Shown: positions 15,949 through 23,334 of the stretch, piece by piece | Position numbering within the stretch: the stretch's first letter is position 1 | Layout of the letters: each line of letters opens with the position of its first letter | IMG/VR virus record: IMGVR_UViG_3300013115_000341 | Location: 1-23,731 of that record | Length of the DNA: 23,731 bases | Strand: one strand, 5' to 3' | Source of the DNA: a virus | Program-made: the position numbers and the translations under genes | The notes under the pieces: generated by a model | Database searches by the model: none | Told to the model about the DNA's origin: nothing | Seen by the model: the letters and a program-made list of their open reading frames with translations, nothing else

Positions 15949-17795
15949 GGCGTTACCTCCAGCAGAAACGACATGGCACACTCACCCGGCTGCTGGTTCG
16001 CGTCGTACTCGATTTCCACGTAGTCGCCATCCGCCACGGCTGCCGCCATAGCCTCCTGCCCTGCGCCATTTGCGTTCGGGGCTAAGGTGATCGTGTCCAC
16101 CACGAGCCCGTTTATGTGGACCTTCATCGTAGTCGTTAGGTCCGCAGACTGACTGTAGTGAACGAGGGCGATCAGCTGCGCGCTCGTGATGCCCGCAGGA
16201 ACCGGGATAGCTTGCCTCGTCTTGTCCTTGCTCGTGTCGTCGCCGTCGCTCGTTTTCCCGTTGGTTATCAGGAATCTCCCGGTCCCATCTGACTTTGCGC
16301 CGAAGGGACAGGCGCTGATCACATAGGGCGGCGCTGCCGTGAGATCTTTCCACGTTGGCACCGTCGCATCAAGGAGGACCCACTCTGCCGACGGTGTCTG
16401 CCACCGATCGCCGTTGCTGTACCCGGCTTCATTGTTCGCAGCTACGCCAGGGATCGCCACGCTGAAGGTCGTCGGGCGCTGGGTGTCCTCGACGAGCGCA
16501 GGAGAGCCGCCGCTCTGCTGGATGTCGTTGAGCGGGTTCCAATTGATCTGAAAATGTGGCGTGCCCTTGAAGATGTTGGTTTTGCCAGCGCGCAGTCGGC
16601 CGACGATCTGAAAGTCATCGACGCGGATGTAGTCGCTATCATCTGCGGTCGAAACCGTCGTGATTCCCGCTGTGATCGTGCCGCCGTCGATCGTGTAGAG
16701 CACTGCGTGCGCGCCTGCGTTGGCTTGACCGCGGATGAGTGAGTTGTCCTCTAGGTCCCAATCGCCAAAGTCCACAGCGAGGATGTGACCGGTGAAACGA
16801 AGCTCGCCGCCGTTGATCTTCAGCCGGCCGTCAACGCCGTCGCTGGTGATGACGCAGCCCTTGATGTGTAGGTTCGATCCATAGTGCGGACCTGCGCGGT
16901 TGTCGTAGTTGTAGACGCAGGACTCGAGGACCATATCCCCGCCGCCGACCTCAGGGAACAGGCGCGGTCCGTTGACGAACACGCGAACGAGATCGGTCGT
17001 GCCCTGGGCGAACCATTGCGGCCCAAGATGATCTAGCTCGCAGTCCTCGACGCGGAACTCAGTCCAGCGCTCGCGCTTTGCCGTTGCCGGCAGGACCAGC
17101 TTGGCTCCGTGGCGGTAGAACTCGACAGTGTCCGTGGCCGAGAACGACGGCGTCCATGCGCCCGCTGAGCGGCTCTGCGCGTATTGAAACGAAGTCGCAG
17201 AGCCGTGATGACCAACTCCGACAACCTCCCCGCTCGTCAGATTCTCAGCGAAAAGGCCAACCACCTTGCCCGGCGTGAAGCCCGGCGCACCATTGACCAC
17301 AGCCTGAAGACCGCCCGTCACGCCGCCGACCTGAAGCTCCGTCGTGCTTGCGATCGTGTTCGTGAACTCGCGCAAGCGGCCAGTGGCCTTGATCGTGACC
17401 TTGCCCCATCGCAGATATTCATCCGGAAGCGTATAGGTCTGCTGGGTGCCGAGTGGTGCGCCGCTGGCATTGTCGCCGCCGACCAGCGTGAAGCTCAGCG
17501 CCTCGTTGAACAGCTGACATTCGCGCTTGTACTGGACCGCCTCCTCCATGCGCGCGGTCGTCTGCCACGCAGTCCCAGACGTGAGCCCGTCTGCTGCGTC
17601 GCTGCCGGCCACTGCGTCCACGAAGAAGTCCACGGCCGCGTTGCTGACTGGGGTGATCCCCAGCAGAGCCGCCACGCCTTCAGGCGTCGTCGTCTTGCCA
17701 GTCCCGCCATCAGCTACGCCAACCGGCGATGTGAGCCCGCCTCCGCCTGTCCCGCCGCCGCCTGCGCCGCCTGCCCCTGGTGTTGTCCATGCCAT
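15945..17795 (-). CDS. Fibre or spike protein with beta-helix-like body, placed in the head block
   Basis: The protein has 616 residues. A Gly-rich linker (7-20) leads to VADGGTGKTTTPEGVAALLG (27-46), the GGTG-type repeat motif found near the N-terminus of many phage fibres. The middle, from about 170 to 420, consists of short repeating strands with Asn/Asp/Gly turns, suggesting a right-handed beta-helix. The last 110 residues look like a separate beta-sandwich. Fibre genes usually sit with the tail tip, but this one lies between capsid-accessory and connector genes, which suggests a head or neck fibre. The protein class is fairly sure; the location on the virion is inference. Confidence 0.7.
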   Translation of the reverse strand: MAWTTPGAGGAGGGGTGGGGLTSPVGVADGGTGKTTTPEGVAALLGITPVSNAAVDFFVDAVAGSDAADGLTSGTAWQTTARMEEAVQYKRECQLFNEALSFTLVGGDNASGAPLGTQQTYTLPDEYLRWGKVTIKATGRLREFTNTIASTTELQVGGVTGGLQAVVNGAPGFTPGKVVGLFAENLTSGEVVGVGHHGSATSFQYAQSRSAGAWTPSFSATDTVEFYRHGAKLVLPATAKRERWTEFRVEDCELDHLGPQWFAQGTTDLVRVFVNGPRLFPEVGGGDMVLESCVYNYDNRAGPHYGSNLHIKGCVITSDGVDGRLKINGGELRFTGHILAVDFGDWDLEDNSLIRGQANAGAHAVLYTIDGGTITAGITTVSTADDSDYIRVDDFQIVGRLRAGKTNIFKGTPHFQINWNPLNDIQQSGGSPALVEDTQRPTTFSVAIPGVAANNEAGYSNGDRWQTPSAEWVLLDATVPTWKDLTAAPPYVISACPFGAKSDGTGRFLITNGKTSDGDDTSKDKTRQAIPVPAGITSAQLIALVHYSQSADLTTTMKVHINGLVVDTITLAPNANGAGQEAMAAAVADGDYVEIEYDANQQPGECAMSFLLEVTP

Positions 17796-18187
17796 CAGTT
17801 CTGACCGCCCTCAACGATCACAATCTCAGTGCTGATCGCGTTGTCCGCGCCCGCGTTGACCGAGCTGCGGACGAAGAGCCGCCCATCGCTCGAGGCATAG
17901 CCAAGCGCGACTTGATCGTTGACATGTGCGGCAGTCGTCGTGTTGCTGCCGACATGGTTCTGGCTGTCCACCACAAAGGCCGCGGAGGTCCCCACCTTGG
18001 GATTGACCGTAGCGCCAGATCCTGCGGTAAGCGTCACGCGATACGATACGATCCTTCCCATGCGCGGCAGGTTCGTGATCGAGAACTCAGACGCGGCAGC
18101 TGCGTCAGTCTCTGAGATCTGGATCGTGAGGGTCTGGCGGCCCTGGGTCCGATCAACCACTCTTGACTCAGTGAAAGCGTACGCCAT
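17795..18187 (-). CDS. Beta-rich small virion protein, possible decoration or fibre base
   Basis: The 130-residue protein is almost all beta-like: repeated TLTIQIS, FSITNLP, SYRVTLTAG and GRLFVRSSV with Gly/Ala/Ser turns and no Cys. Such composition suits capsid decoration or fibre-anchoring proteins. It precedes the fibre gene with a TGATG overlap and may form the base to which the fibre attaches. No family recognised. Confidence 0.6.
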   Translation of the reverse strand: MAYAFTESRVVDRTQGRQTLTIQISETDAAAASEFSITNLPRMGRIVSYRVTLTAGSGATVNPKVGTSAAFVVDSQNHVGSNTTTAAHVNDQVALGYASSDGRLFVRSSVNAGADNAISTEIVIVEGGQN

Positions 18188-18195
18188 CGCCTAGC

Positions 18196-18408
18196 CTAAG
18201 TGAGCGCAAGCTCGTGGGTCTTGACCGTGCCGTCCGAATACTTCGCCTTGAAGATCAGCTTGTTGGCTGCCTCATCCAGGTAAAGGGTTGTCTGGCCAGC
18301 ATCGAGGGCGGCATCTGCCACAACGGCATCCCCCACCTTGACAAAGGCCGCGGATCCGTTGCTTCTCAGTGCCCCGTCAAGGACCTTGCTCTGTGATGGT
18401 GTTGCCAT
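18196..18408 (-). CDS. Small beta-rich protein, capsid or fibre accessory
   Basis: The protein has 70 residues, with an ATG behind GCGCAGGAA. The second half, LYLDEAANKLIFKAKYSDG, then TVKTHELALT, forms a repeating strand pattern seen in small phage structural proteins. It stands 44 nt after the previous gene, one of the few true gaps in the block, and that gap holds two short inverted repeats. It is followed by the beta-rich and fibre genes and may be part of the same attachment set. Confidence 0.6.
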   Translation of the reverse strand: MATPSQSKVLDGALRSNGSAAFVKVGDAVVADAALDAGQTTLYLDEAANKLIFKAKYSDGTVKTHELALT

Positions 18409-18414
18409 TTCCTG

Positions 18415-18446
18415 CGCTCCATTGGAGCGACGCCAAGCGGCGCCGC
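18415..18446 (-). promoter_or_regulatory. Inverted repeats before the fibre sub-operon
   Basis: CGCTCC/GGAGCG with loop AAT (18415-18429) lies just before the ribosome binding site of the gene at 18408, and a 10-bp palindrome GCGGCGCCGC lies at 18437-18446. In the transcript they could slow ribosomes or RNase and separate capsid from fibre expression. No promoter is evident here. Confidence 0.4.
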
Positions 18447-18452
18447 AGGTTG

Positions 18453-18713
18453 TCAGCTTCTGGTGTCTGTGAGGACTCTGGTCCTGTTGACGCCTCCGCT
18501 GCTGATGTGCTCTGCGACAACCAGTGCGCCCTCGCGCTTGCCAGCTTTCGCAGCCTTGCTCGATGTGAAGAAACTCACGACATAGACGCCGCCGAGGCCA
18601 TCTACGCGCACATGTGGCGCCTCAGAGATGCTGATCGCCGCAGCGCTTCTCGCTGCCTGGATCGGCGCGACTGCACTTCTCAGGCTGATCTTGCTTTCAT
18701 TGACGTACAGCAT
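18453..18713 (-). CDS. Small head-region protein, 86 residues
   Basis: The true start is the internal ATG at 18713, overlapping the upstream stop as TGATG, not the far longer frame to 19163, whose upstream part is a shadow of two other genes. The product starts MLYVNESKISLRSAVAPI and has strands HVRVDGL and GVYVVSFFTS, then a basic stretch (KAAKAGKR). I do not recognise it. From position it may be a head completion or minor virion protein. Confidence 0.6.
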   Translation of the reverse strand: MLYVNESKISLRSAVAPIQAARSAAAISISEAPHVRVDGLGGVYVVSFFTSSKAAKAGKREGALVVAEHISSGGVNRTRVLTDTRS

Positions 18714-18877
18714 CAGCCCTTGCGGCCTTCTGCGCGCTCGCGGCGAAAGTGCCGATCGGCTGCTGCCTTGACGATCTTGTGAGCCTTCCTTGGGTCGATC
18801 CCAGGATTGCTCTTGATCGTGTGCTCCGTCATCTTGCGGATGGCCTCTCTGCCCTTTGGGTGTTCGCCGGCGCTCAT
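18713..18877 (-). CDS. Very small basic protein, 54 residues
   Basis: This short gene is fixed by overlaps at both ends: ATGA with the 217-residue gene before it and TGATG with the 86-residue gene after it. The product is strongly basic and helical, from MSAGEHPKGREAIRKM to AADRHFRRERAEGRKG, and has no Cys or Trp. It might bind DNA, RNA or an acidic partner during head assembly. No family is recognised. Confidence 0.65.
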   Translation of the reverse strand: MSAGEHPKGREAIRKMTEHTIKSNPGIDPRKAHKIVKAAADRHFRRERAEGRKG

Positions 18878-19527
18878 GCTGACGCGACCTCGGCAGGGCC
18901 ACCCTGCGCCCGCTCTCTGGCGGCCTCCATCTTGGAAAGGCGCTTCTTGGCAGCCTTGAGCTTGACCCTGAGCGCAGCGGAGTCCTTGGCCTCTGCTCTG
19001 CCCTGGATCCGCGCAACCCGCTCGCGCTGTTGCAGGATGAAGTGACGACGAAGGCGCATGGCAAGCGGAGGCACGATGTTCTGCGAAAGCAGAAACAGCT
19101 TGAACTCGCGCTCGAGGTCCTGGTCCTTGTCCACGTAGAGATGACCGGCGATGCTCTCCACATTGCCAGAGCCCTCTACCTCAAACCGGCTCACGATGTA
19201 CTTCCGGCCGCCAGCGTGCGGCACTGAAAACGTGTAGTTGGCCCACTTGCCCAATCGCTGATCGGATGGGCGGATCACGATGTAGTCATGCTCCTCGAGG
19301 CCTGCGCGCAAGAGGGCATCATTGCCGTCCTTGTCAACGCCGCCGCAGCCCTTGGTGATCGGGATCCGATTCAGCTTTGGCATATGATCGCCATGAGCAT
19401 CATCCCAGGGCCACTTGTGCGGATGGACCGCATACAAGAAAGGCTCACGGGCTCTGACTCCAGCAGGCACCATCGGCCCATCGGACCGGTGCTCCTCGGT
19501 GATCTGCTTGCCTATGATCGCTGACAC
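18874..19527 (-). CDS. Head-region protein with coiled-coil C-terminus, unknown
   Basis: The protein has 217 residues from GTG 19527, behind the strong site GAGGAGAGAAC. The first 130 residues are alpha/beta with many His and Trp (VHPHKWPWDDAHGDHMP). The end from about 160 is a charged helix rich in Arg, Lys and Ala. It is the first gene after the major capsid gene, from which it is separated by a large hairpin. Such a place suits a capsid-associated or head-completion protein, but no family is recognised. Confidence 0.65.
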   Translation of the reverse strand: MSAIIGKQITEEHRSDGPMVPAGVRAREPFLYAVHPHKWPWDDAHGDHMPKLNRIPITKGCGGVDKDGNDALLRAGLEEHDYIVIRPSDQRLGKWANYTFSVPHAGGRKYIVSRFEVEGSGNVESIAGHLYVDKDQDLEREFKLFLLSQNIVPPLAMRLRRHFILQQRERVARIQGRAEAKDSAALRVKLKAAKKRLSKMEAARERAQGGPAEVASA

Positions 19528-19545
19528 GTTCTCTCCTCAATGGAT

Positions 19546-19600
19546 GGGCGGCGCAGGACTCGATCGAGCCGAGGAGCAGGACATAAGTCCTACGCCGCCC
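19546..19600 (-). promoter_or_regulatory. Large hairpin downstream of the capsid gene, terminator or mRNA stabiliser
   Basis: The arms at 19546-19560 and 19586-19600 are complementary over 15 bp, enclosing a 25-nt loop. The only non-Watson-Crick pair is U-G in the minus-strand transcript (A-C on the other strand), so the fold favours RNA from the late genes. No T run follows, so a simple terminator is unlikely. A processing or stability element for the abundant capsid mRNA is the better guess. Confidence 0.6.
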
Positions 19601-19608
19601 GATCTGCA

Positions 19609-20511
19609 TCAGACTCCGCTGTTCAACTCAACGCCGCGGGCGTTCTCCTGAATCGCGGCGCCGAAATAATCATGGCCAACAACCGAGCTGAGAGCCTGGC
19701 GCGCAGTGCGCTCAGCCTCCACAAAGATGCTCGAGCCGGTTGGGATCGGAATGGAGCCAGCGGCCTCCTGGGCGGATGCAGTGGCATAGGCAAGGGCGCC
19801 CGGTCCATACATCGCGCCGCTGAAGTCCGTGGTGTCATCTGTGACGCTGTCCACCGAGTGAAAGTCCAGCCCGTTCCAACTGCCCGCAAAGCCCTGGCCC
19901 TTGGCCGAAAGCATTGCGCCAGTGGCCGGCAGGAACTGCACAGCGCCGCCCTCATTCCGCAGATCGTCTTGGATCTGCGTCAGCTGCTTGGGCTTGAGCG
20001 CTGCCACGATCCCAGCGGCGCTGTTGAGCGCGATGGTCAGCGCAAACTGCGCTTCGTAGATGTCGTCAACAGTCAAGACCGCGCCGCTGGTGCCCTTCGC
20101 AGTGGTGAAGGAGGGAAACAGGGCCGCAATGATGTCCGTGCGCCGGAAGCTCGCAGCATCTACGACCATGGCGACAAGGCGAGGCAGATCGACGCCTGCG
20201 ATCCCAAGGATCCCAGCGAAGTCAGACTTTTCAAAAGCGATCGTCTGGCGAGCGACGGCGATCGTGTAGGACCGCTTGGCAACCGCCTGATTGACGGCCG
20301 CCACGTTTTCGCCCGCAGCCACCATCGCGTTATTTCGCTGGAATGCTGGAGTCTTGATCGTGTCGCTGCCCGATCCGCTCAGATCACCGATCTGCGTTGC
20401 GGTCATCAGGAGATCAGCGCGATCAACCAGGTCCTCATGGACCAGCCGGTTAAGGATCTCGTCAAGACCGGCATCGGCCTTGAACCCTGCAAAAGTTACC
20501 TCATCAGCCAT
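19609..20511 (-). CDS. Major capsid protein
   Basis: The 300-residue protein matches HK97-fold capsid proteins in size and character: a helical N-terminal arm, a long central stretch of alternating strand and helix (SYTIAVARQTIAFEKSDFAG and onwards), a mid-section helix, and a Gly/Ala-rich C-terminal domain. There is no obvious N-terminal protease-type extension, in keeping with a separate scaffold gene upstream. It has its own ribosome binding site and two alternative hairpins before the ATG, and a strong hairpin after the stop, as expected for the most highly expressed gene. The family is assigned by order and pattern. Confidence 0.8.
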   Translation of the reverse strand: MADEVTFAGFKADAGLDEILNRLVHEDLVDRADLLMTATQIGDLSGSGSDTIKTPAFQRNNAMVAAGENVAAVNQAVAKRSYTIAVARQTIAFEKSDFAGILGIAGVDLPRLVAMVVDAASFRRTDIIAALFPSFTTAKGTSGAVLTVDDIYEAQFALTIALNSAAGIVAALKPKQLTQIQDDLRNEGGAVQFLPATGAMLSAKGQGFAGSWNGLDFHSVDSVTDDTTDFSGAMYGPGALAYATASAQEAAGSIPIPTGSSIFVEAERTARQALSSVVGHDYFGAAIQENARGVELNSGV

Positions 20512-20633
20512 CAGTCATCCTCGGAGGATCGTCCTCCTGTTGGGCGCTTTGCCTCGCTCGTTCCGGTGAGCTAGACCTGATGGCTGCGCGGGTTGTGCTC
20601 TCTACAATGCGGCCAGCGGCCGCCCTCTGTCAA
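20512..20633 (-). promoter_or_regulatory. Capsid gene 5' region: possible promoter and alternative hairpins
   Basis: A perfect -35 TTGACA (20633-20628) is followed 18 bp on by a weak CATTGT, and the spacer contains the inverted repeat GCGGCC-GCT-GGCCGC (20609-20623). Nearer the gene, GGAGG/CCTCC (20533-20537 with 20523-20527) and ATCCT/AGGAT (20525-20529 with 20517-20521) are mutually exclusive hairpins. The second buries the GAGG ribosome binding site at 20519-20522, 7 nt before ATG. Confidence 0.4.
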
Positions 20634-21251
20634 TTATCTCTGTGGCCTGGGCTTCAGCCCGTAGCGCTCGCGAGTGCTCGCCCAATTGGCCTGATCCATG
20701 TCTCGGAACTTGCCGCGAGTGTGCGGCTGGTCTGGTCCTGGGCTGACCTTTGCGCCGACGTTCGGGGCGCCGTTTGTGGGCTTGGGAGCGACAGGATCTG
20801 GCGCCGCCTGCTCTGCGCCGTTGCTGGCCTCAGATGGCGCCTGCTGCTGTGGAGCGATGGCGCGCACGATGGGCAGCTGAGATCCTGTGCTCGCGTACCA
20901 GTCAGCGAACTCGCCAGGCTTCTCAGCTTTGCCGTACTTCGCCATCACGACGGCCGCCACGTCTTCGTCGTAGCTCGAGCCCAGCGAGCCCAGCAAGATC
21001 CGCTCTCTGCTCCATGTGGTCTTCGCGCCGTCGTGCTCAGCCTGTAGCGCTGCCAGCTTCTCGCCTGCGTCCTGGCCCGCCTCCCATTGCGCCTTCCAAC
21101 CGTTGGCCTGCTTCTCGAGCTGCGCGAACTCTGCGGCCTTGTCGTTGATCTGCTTTTGCAGCGCGTTTCGCTGTTCGCGTACTTCCGCGGTCCGCTCCTT
21201 GATCAGCTTATCAACCTGCGCCTGCGTGAATGTTGCCGGGCCGTCGCTCAT
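20634..21251 (-). CDS. Capsid scaffold protein
   Basis: The protein has 205 residues. Residues 8-85 are a charged helix with coiled-coil character (KLIKERTAEVREQRNALQKQ and onwards). The second half is Gln/Pro/Ala-rich and looks disordered, ending with a short basic tail (RERYGLKPRPQR), often the capsid-binding part. Position between portal and capsid is diagnostic of scaffold genes. It overlaps the portal stop as ATGA and ends with TAA 122 nt before the capsid gene. Similarity search would be weak for such low-complexity proteins, so order carries the call. Confidence 0.75.
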   Translation of the reverse strand: MSDGPATFTQAQVDKLIKERTAEVREQRNALQKQINDKAAEFAQLEKQANGWKAQWEAGQDAGEKLAALQAEHDGAKTTWSRERILLGSLGSSYDEDVAAVVMAKYGKAEKPGEFADWYASTGSQLPIVRAIAPQQQAPSEASNGAEQAAPDPVAPKPTNGAPNVGAKVSPGPDQPHTRGKFRDMDQANWASTRERYGLKPRPQR

Positions 21252-22744
21252 GGTCCTGCTCCTCGGTTGCCAAACTCTGCGTTCTCCTGGCGGATCTCCC
21301 TGAGCCGATCCTTGCCCTGGTCCCTGGTCCAGCCGATGTTGGCCGCCAGCACCAGATCAACGGGCGACGCGATCCCCAACTCAATGTCGGCCATCGCTTG
21401 CTTGGTGCGCGTCTCGACTTCCACTGGCGAAAGAGGGAGGCCGCGATAGGTGATCGACCATCCAGTCTCTGGAAGCCCGGCGCCTTCGTGAACATTGAGC
21501 AAGCTGGCCGCCAGAGCAAGCAACACTTCGTCCTGCTGGCGGAAGTTGGGCTCCATCTCCTGTTGCTTCTCTCGGACGCTTGAGCGCTTCAGAGCGATGG
21601 CCCATCCCGATTGGGCTGAGCCGTTCCGCTGGGTGTCATCGGTCTCGAGGCCGGCGTCCATCAGGATCGATCGCTCATATTCGCGGATCGCCAGCTGGGT
21701 CCGCTCAGGATCTGCGCCTGCGTCCCATTGTCCAGTCTGGATCCCTCCTGTGCTGGTGCTCCTGAGCATCAGCAAAGACGCCGCGTTGACGTGGACCTCC
21801 TTGCGCTTGCCGCCGCCTGTCCCGCGGTCCTCTGTGCCGTCAACCACGGCATCAGCTGCCCAGCGGATGGGATGCGCGCAGTCCCGCATCAGAAAACCAA
21901 GGTGCGTGTAGTAGACGCCAACCCTGAGCGTTCCTGCCATCAGCTCAGAGTTTCGCCAGCCGTCCCACAGTCTTCCGGTTCGGTGCGCGTGATACAGCAG
22001 ATAAGGCAGGACTGGCACGCCTTCGATCCGCCATGGGAACGCCTCGCCATCGAACTCGCCGCCCAATACCTCTTCGGTGATGTCTGTTGGCGCCTTTGAG
22101 GAGTTGGGATCATCGGGAGGCAGCATCACCCTGTATGTCGGATTCTCAGCATCGCTGATGTCCACCACATCCCAGGTCCATCGATCGCTGGCCTCGCCGC
22201 CGCGGGCGATGCTGCGGACCCTGGCCTCTGTGACTCGGATCGGCAGGTCTGGGCTCTGCGGGTCTGCCTCGATGAAGACCAGATCAGCAGGCACAGACCG
22301 AACCTGAAGCCGTCCTCGAGGGAGGACATAGTCAACGCGCATCAGACCCTCGCGGATCCCCCAAGTGCTGCGCTGGTTGCTCTGCGCCATCTGCCATACA
22401 CCAGCGGCATCGAGCCGGCTGGCAAAGCTCTCAACGGCCTGCTCGTTGCTGTCCTCCGCTGAGATCAGCGGGATCCGGTGATACTGGACGCTGATCTCTG
22501 TGGCCGTGCGGCCCAGGACGTTCTTGGACAGATCGATCGTCCCGTCCAGCATCTGCGCGGTTTCTTCTGGGAAGAAGTCATCAACCGCCTTCCGCAGATC
22601 GCCCTCCCACTGGCCGGACAGAATGCGGCGACCCTTCGCAGCATGCGCGCGCCGATCGCGCTCCTCTGCATCGCCAGGGAGCGGCGGAGTCTTCGTCAGG
22701 GTCTGCACTCGGCAAGGATACGCGGAAGCGCTTGCAATGCGCAA
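21248..22744 (-). CDS. Portal protein
   Basis: The 498-residue protein has the alpha/beta mix and length of siphovirus portals: a helical N-terminal wing (EERDRRAHAAKGRRILSGQW), a strand-rich middle, a Trp/Gly-rich stem region (HRTGRLWDGWRNSELMAG) and a helical C-terminal crown with NFRQQDEVLLALAASLLNV. It forms the dodecameric DNA gate of the head. The start is uncertain: TTG 22744 is the longest, while GTG 22708 begins VQTLTKTPPLPG. Neither has a strong ribosome binding site. Terminase normally precedes portal, but here plus-strand modules do, so terminase must lie beyond the window. Confidence 0.8.
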   Translation of the reverse strand: MRIASASAYPCRVQTLTKTPPLPGDAEERDRRAHAAKGRRILSGQWEGDLRKAVDDFFPEETAQMLDGTIDLSKNVLGRTATEISVQYHRIPLISAEDSNEQAVESFASRLDAAGVWQMAQSNQRSTWGIREGLMRVDYVLPRGRLQVRSVPADLVFIEADPQSPDLPIRVTEARVRSIARGGEASDRWTWDVVDISDAENPTYRVMLPPDDPNSSKAPTDITEEVLGGEFDGEAFPWRIEGVPVLPYLLYHAHRTGRLWDGWRNSELMAGTLRVGVYYTHLGFLMRDCAHPIRWAADAVVDGTEDRGTGGGKRKEVHVNAASLLMLRSTSTGGIQTGQWDAGADPERTQLAIREYERSILMDAGLETDDTQRNGSAQSGWAIALKRSSVREKQQEMEPNFRQQDEVLLALAASLLNVHEGAGLPETGWSITYRGLPLSPVEVETRTKQAMADIELGIASPVDLVLAANIGWTRDQGKDRLREIRQENAEFGNRGAGP

Positions 22745-22788
22745 GAGTCTCGCCCTGGGAGCTTTCTCAACTTTCTCCGATATCTCCC

Positions 22789-22817
22789 TTGTGCTCAGTT
22801 CGGGGATATCGTATAAA
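22789..22817 (+). promoter_or_regulatory. Sigma70-type promoter of module 3
   Basis: TTGTGC (22789-22794) and TATAAA (22812-22817) are spaced 17 bp, the best -10 of the four. ATATCTCC, also seen twice at module 4, lies at 22780-22787, and GGATATC and AATATCCC flank the -10. It reads away from the portal gene. Basal strength should be high, so an operator-bound repressor would be needed if it is not constitutive. Confidence 0.75.
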
Positions 22818-22828
22818 TATCCCTGTCA

Positions 22829-22850
22829 GCGGGACACACCGCACGGGAGA
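22829..22850 (+). promoter_or_regulatory. 5' leader hairpin and ribosome binding site of module 3
   Basis: GCGG (22829-22832) pairs with CCGC (22839-22842); TGTC/GACA across the same place is an alternative. GGGAGA (22845-22850) follows, 8 nt before ATG 22859. This is the weakest of the four leader stems. Confidence 0.4.
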
Positions 22851-22858
22851 CACGAAAA

Positions 22859-23212
22859 ATGAGCAACTTTGACGCCAGCATCTACGAGAGCAAGACAGTC
22901 CGCGGCGAGACTTACATCCGGCGCCGTGGGGAGCAGAGCAACTACTTTGTGCAAGCCACTGGTCCCGGGTTCCGCTCCCGCGACCGCTGGGCTAAGAAGC
23001 GCTCTGACGTTGCCCCCATCTTCCGAGGCATCGCCCGTTCATATGGCCCAGAAGGCAGCGGCATCGCCAAGAGCATTGTGGTTAAGGATTACTCGTGGAT
23101 GACCGCGGATGGCTCCTGCCGCACCCTCACCGTAAGCGATTACGGCGTGGTCAATGGCGAGTGGCGTCACTACTTCGGCCCGGTTGTTACCGGCATGGGC
23201 GAAGCCTTCTAG
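22859..23212 (+). CDS. Met-Ser-Asn module protein 3, unknown function
   Basis: The protein has 117 residues, start fixed by the GGGAGACACGAAAA leader and ATGAGCAAC. The first 50 residues are polar and basic (TYIRRRGEQSNYFVQATG, RDRWAKKRSD). The rest looks beta-rich and aromatic (KDYSWMTADGSCRTLTVSDY, EWRHYFGPVV), perhaps a small beta-barrel. I know no family. Unlike modules 1, 2 and 4 it has no ribbon-helix-helix partner; a strong terminator follows at once. No GATC occurs anywhere from here to the window end. Confidence 0.7.
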   Translation: MSNFDASIYESKTVRGETYIRRRGEQSNYFVQATGPGFRSRDRWAKKRSDVAPIFRGIARSYGPEGSGIAKSIVVKDYSWMTADGSCRTLTVSDYGVVNGEWRHYFGPVVTGMGEAF

Positions 23213-23217
23213 AGAGG

Positions 23218-23238
23218 AGCCCTCCGGGGCTTTTTCTC
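23218..23238 (+). terminator. Rho-independent terminator of module 3
   Basis: AGCCC pairs with GGGCT around a TCCG loop (UNCG-type tetraloop), followed by TTTTTCTCG. It begins 6 nt after the stop of the 117-residue gene and isolates module 3 from module 4. The loop and downstream bases resemble the hairpin at 23528-23543. Confidence 0.8.
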
Positions 23239-23256
23239 GTTCTGCACCTTTTTCTA

Positions 23257-23286
23257 ATATCTCCCTTGTACTTCTGCGATATCTCC
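23257..23286. promoter_or_regulatory. Direct repeat ATATCTCC x2 around the -35, candidate operator
   Basis: ATATCTCC lies at 23257-23264 and 23279-23286, 22 bp apart, one on each side of the -35 TTGTAC. A further copy occurs upstream of module 3 (22780-22787). The arrangement parallels CGATATTA at module 1. Confidence 0.5.
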
Positions 23287-23294
23287 ATTAGGGT
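23266..23294 (+). promoter_or_regulatory. Sigma70-type promoter of module 4
   Basis: TTGTAC (23266-23271) and TAGGGT (23289-23294) are 17 bp apart. The -10 overlaps the palindrome GGGTATACCC (23291-23300), the counterpart of GGATATATCC at module 1. ATTAGG before and CCACGGTCG after are shared with module 1. Confidence 0.75.
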
Positions 23295-23302
23295 ATACCC
23301 AC

Positions 23303-23326
23303 GGTCGCACTGAGCGGCCAGGGAGA
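23303..23326 (+). promoter_or_regulatory. 5' leader hairpin and ribosome binding site of module 4
   Basis: GGTCGC (23303-23308) pairs with GCGGCC (23314-23319) through five Watson-Crick pairs and one T-G, with loop ACTGA. GGGAGA (23321-23326) follows directly, 8 nt before ATG 23335. Sequence differs from module 1 after GGTCG yet the stem is kept, which hints at selection on structure. Confidence 0.6.
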
Positions 23327-23334
23327 CAGAGAAC

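Noticed and set aside
18714-19163. Upstream part of a 236-codon minus-strand frame
   Set aside because: It runs through the 217-residue and 54-residue genes in another frame with Arg/Ser-rich low-quality sequence; only the last 86 codons, from ATG 18713, fit as a gene.
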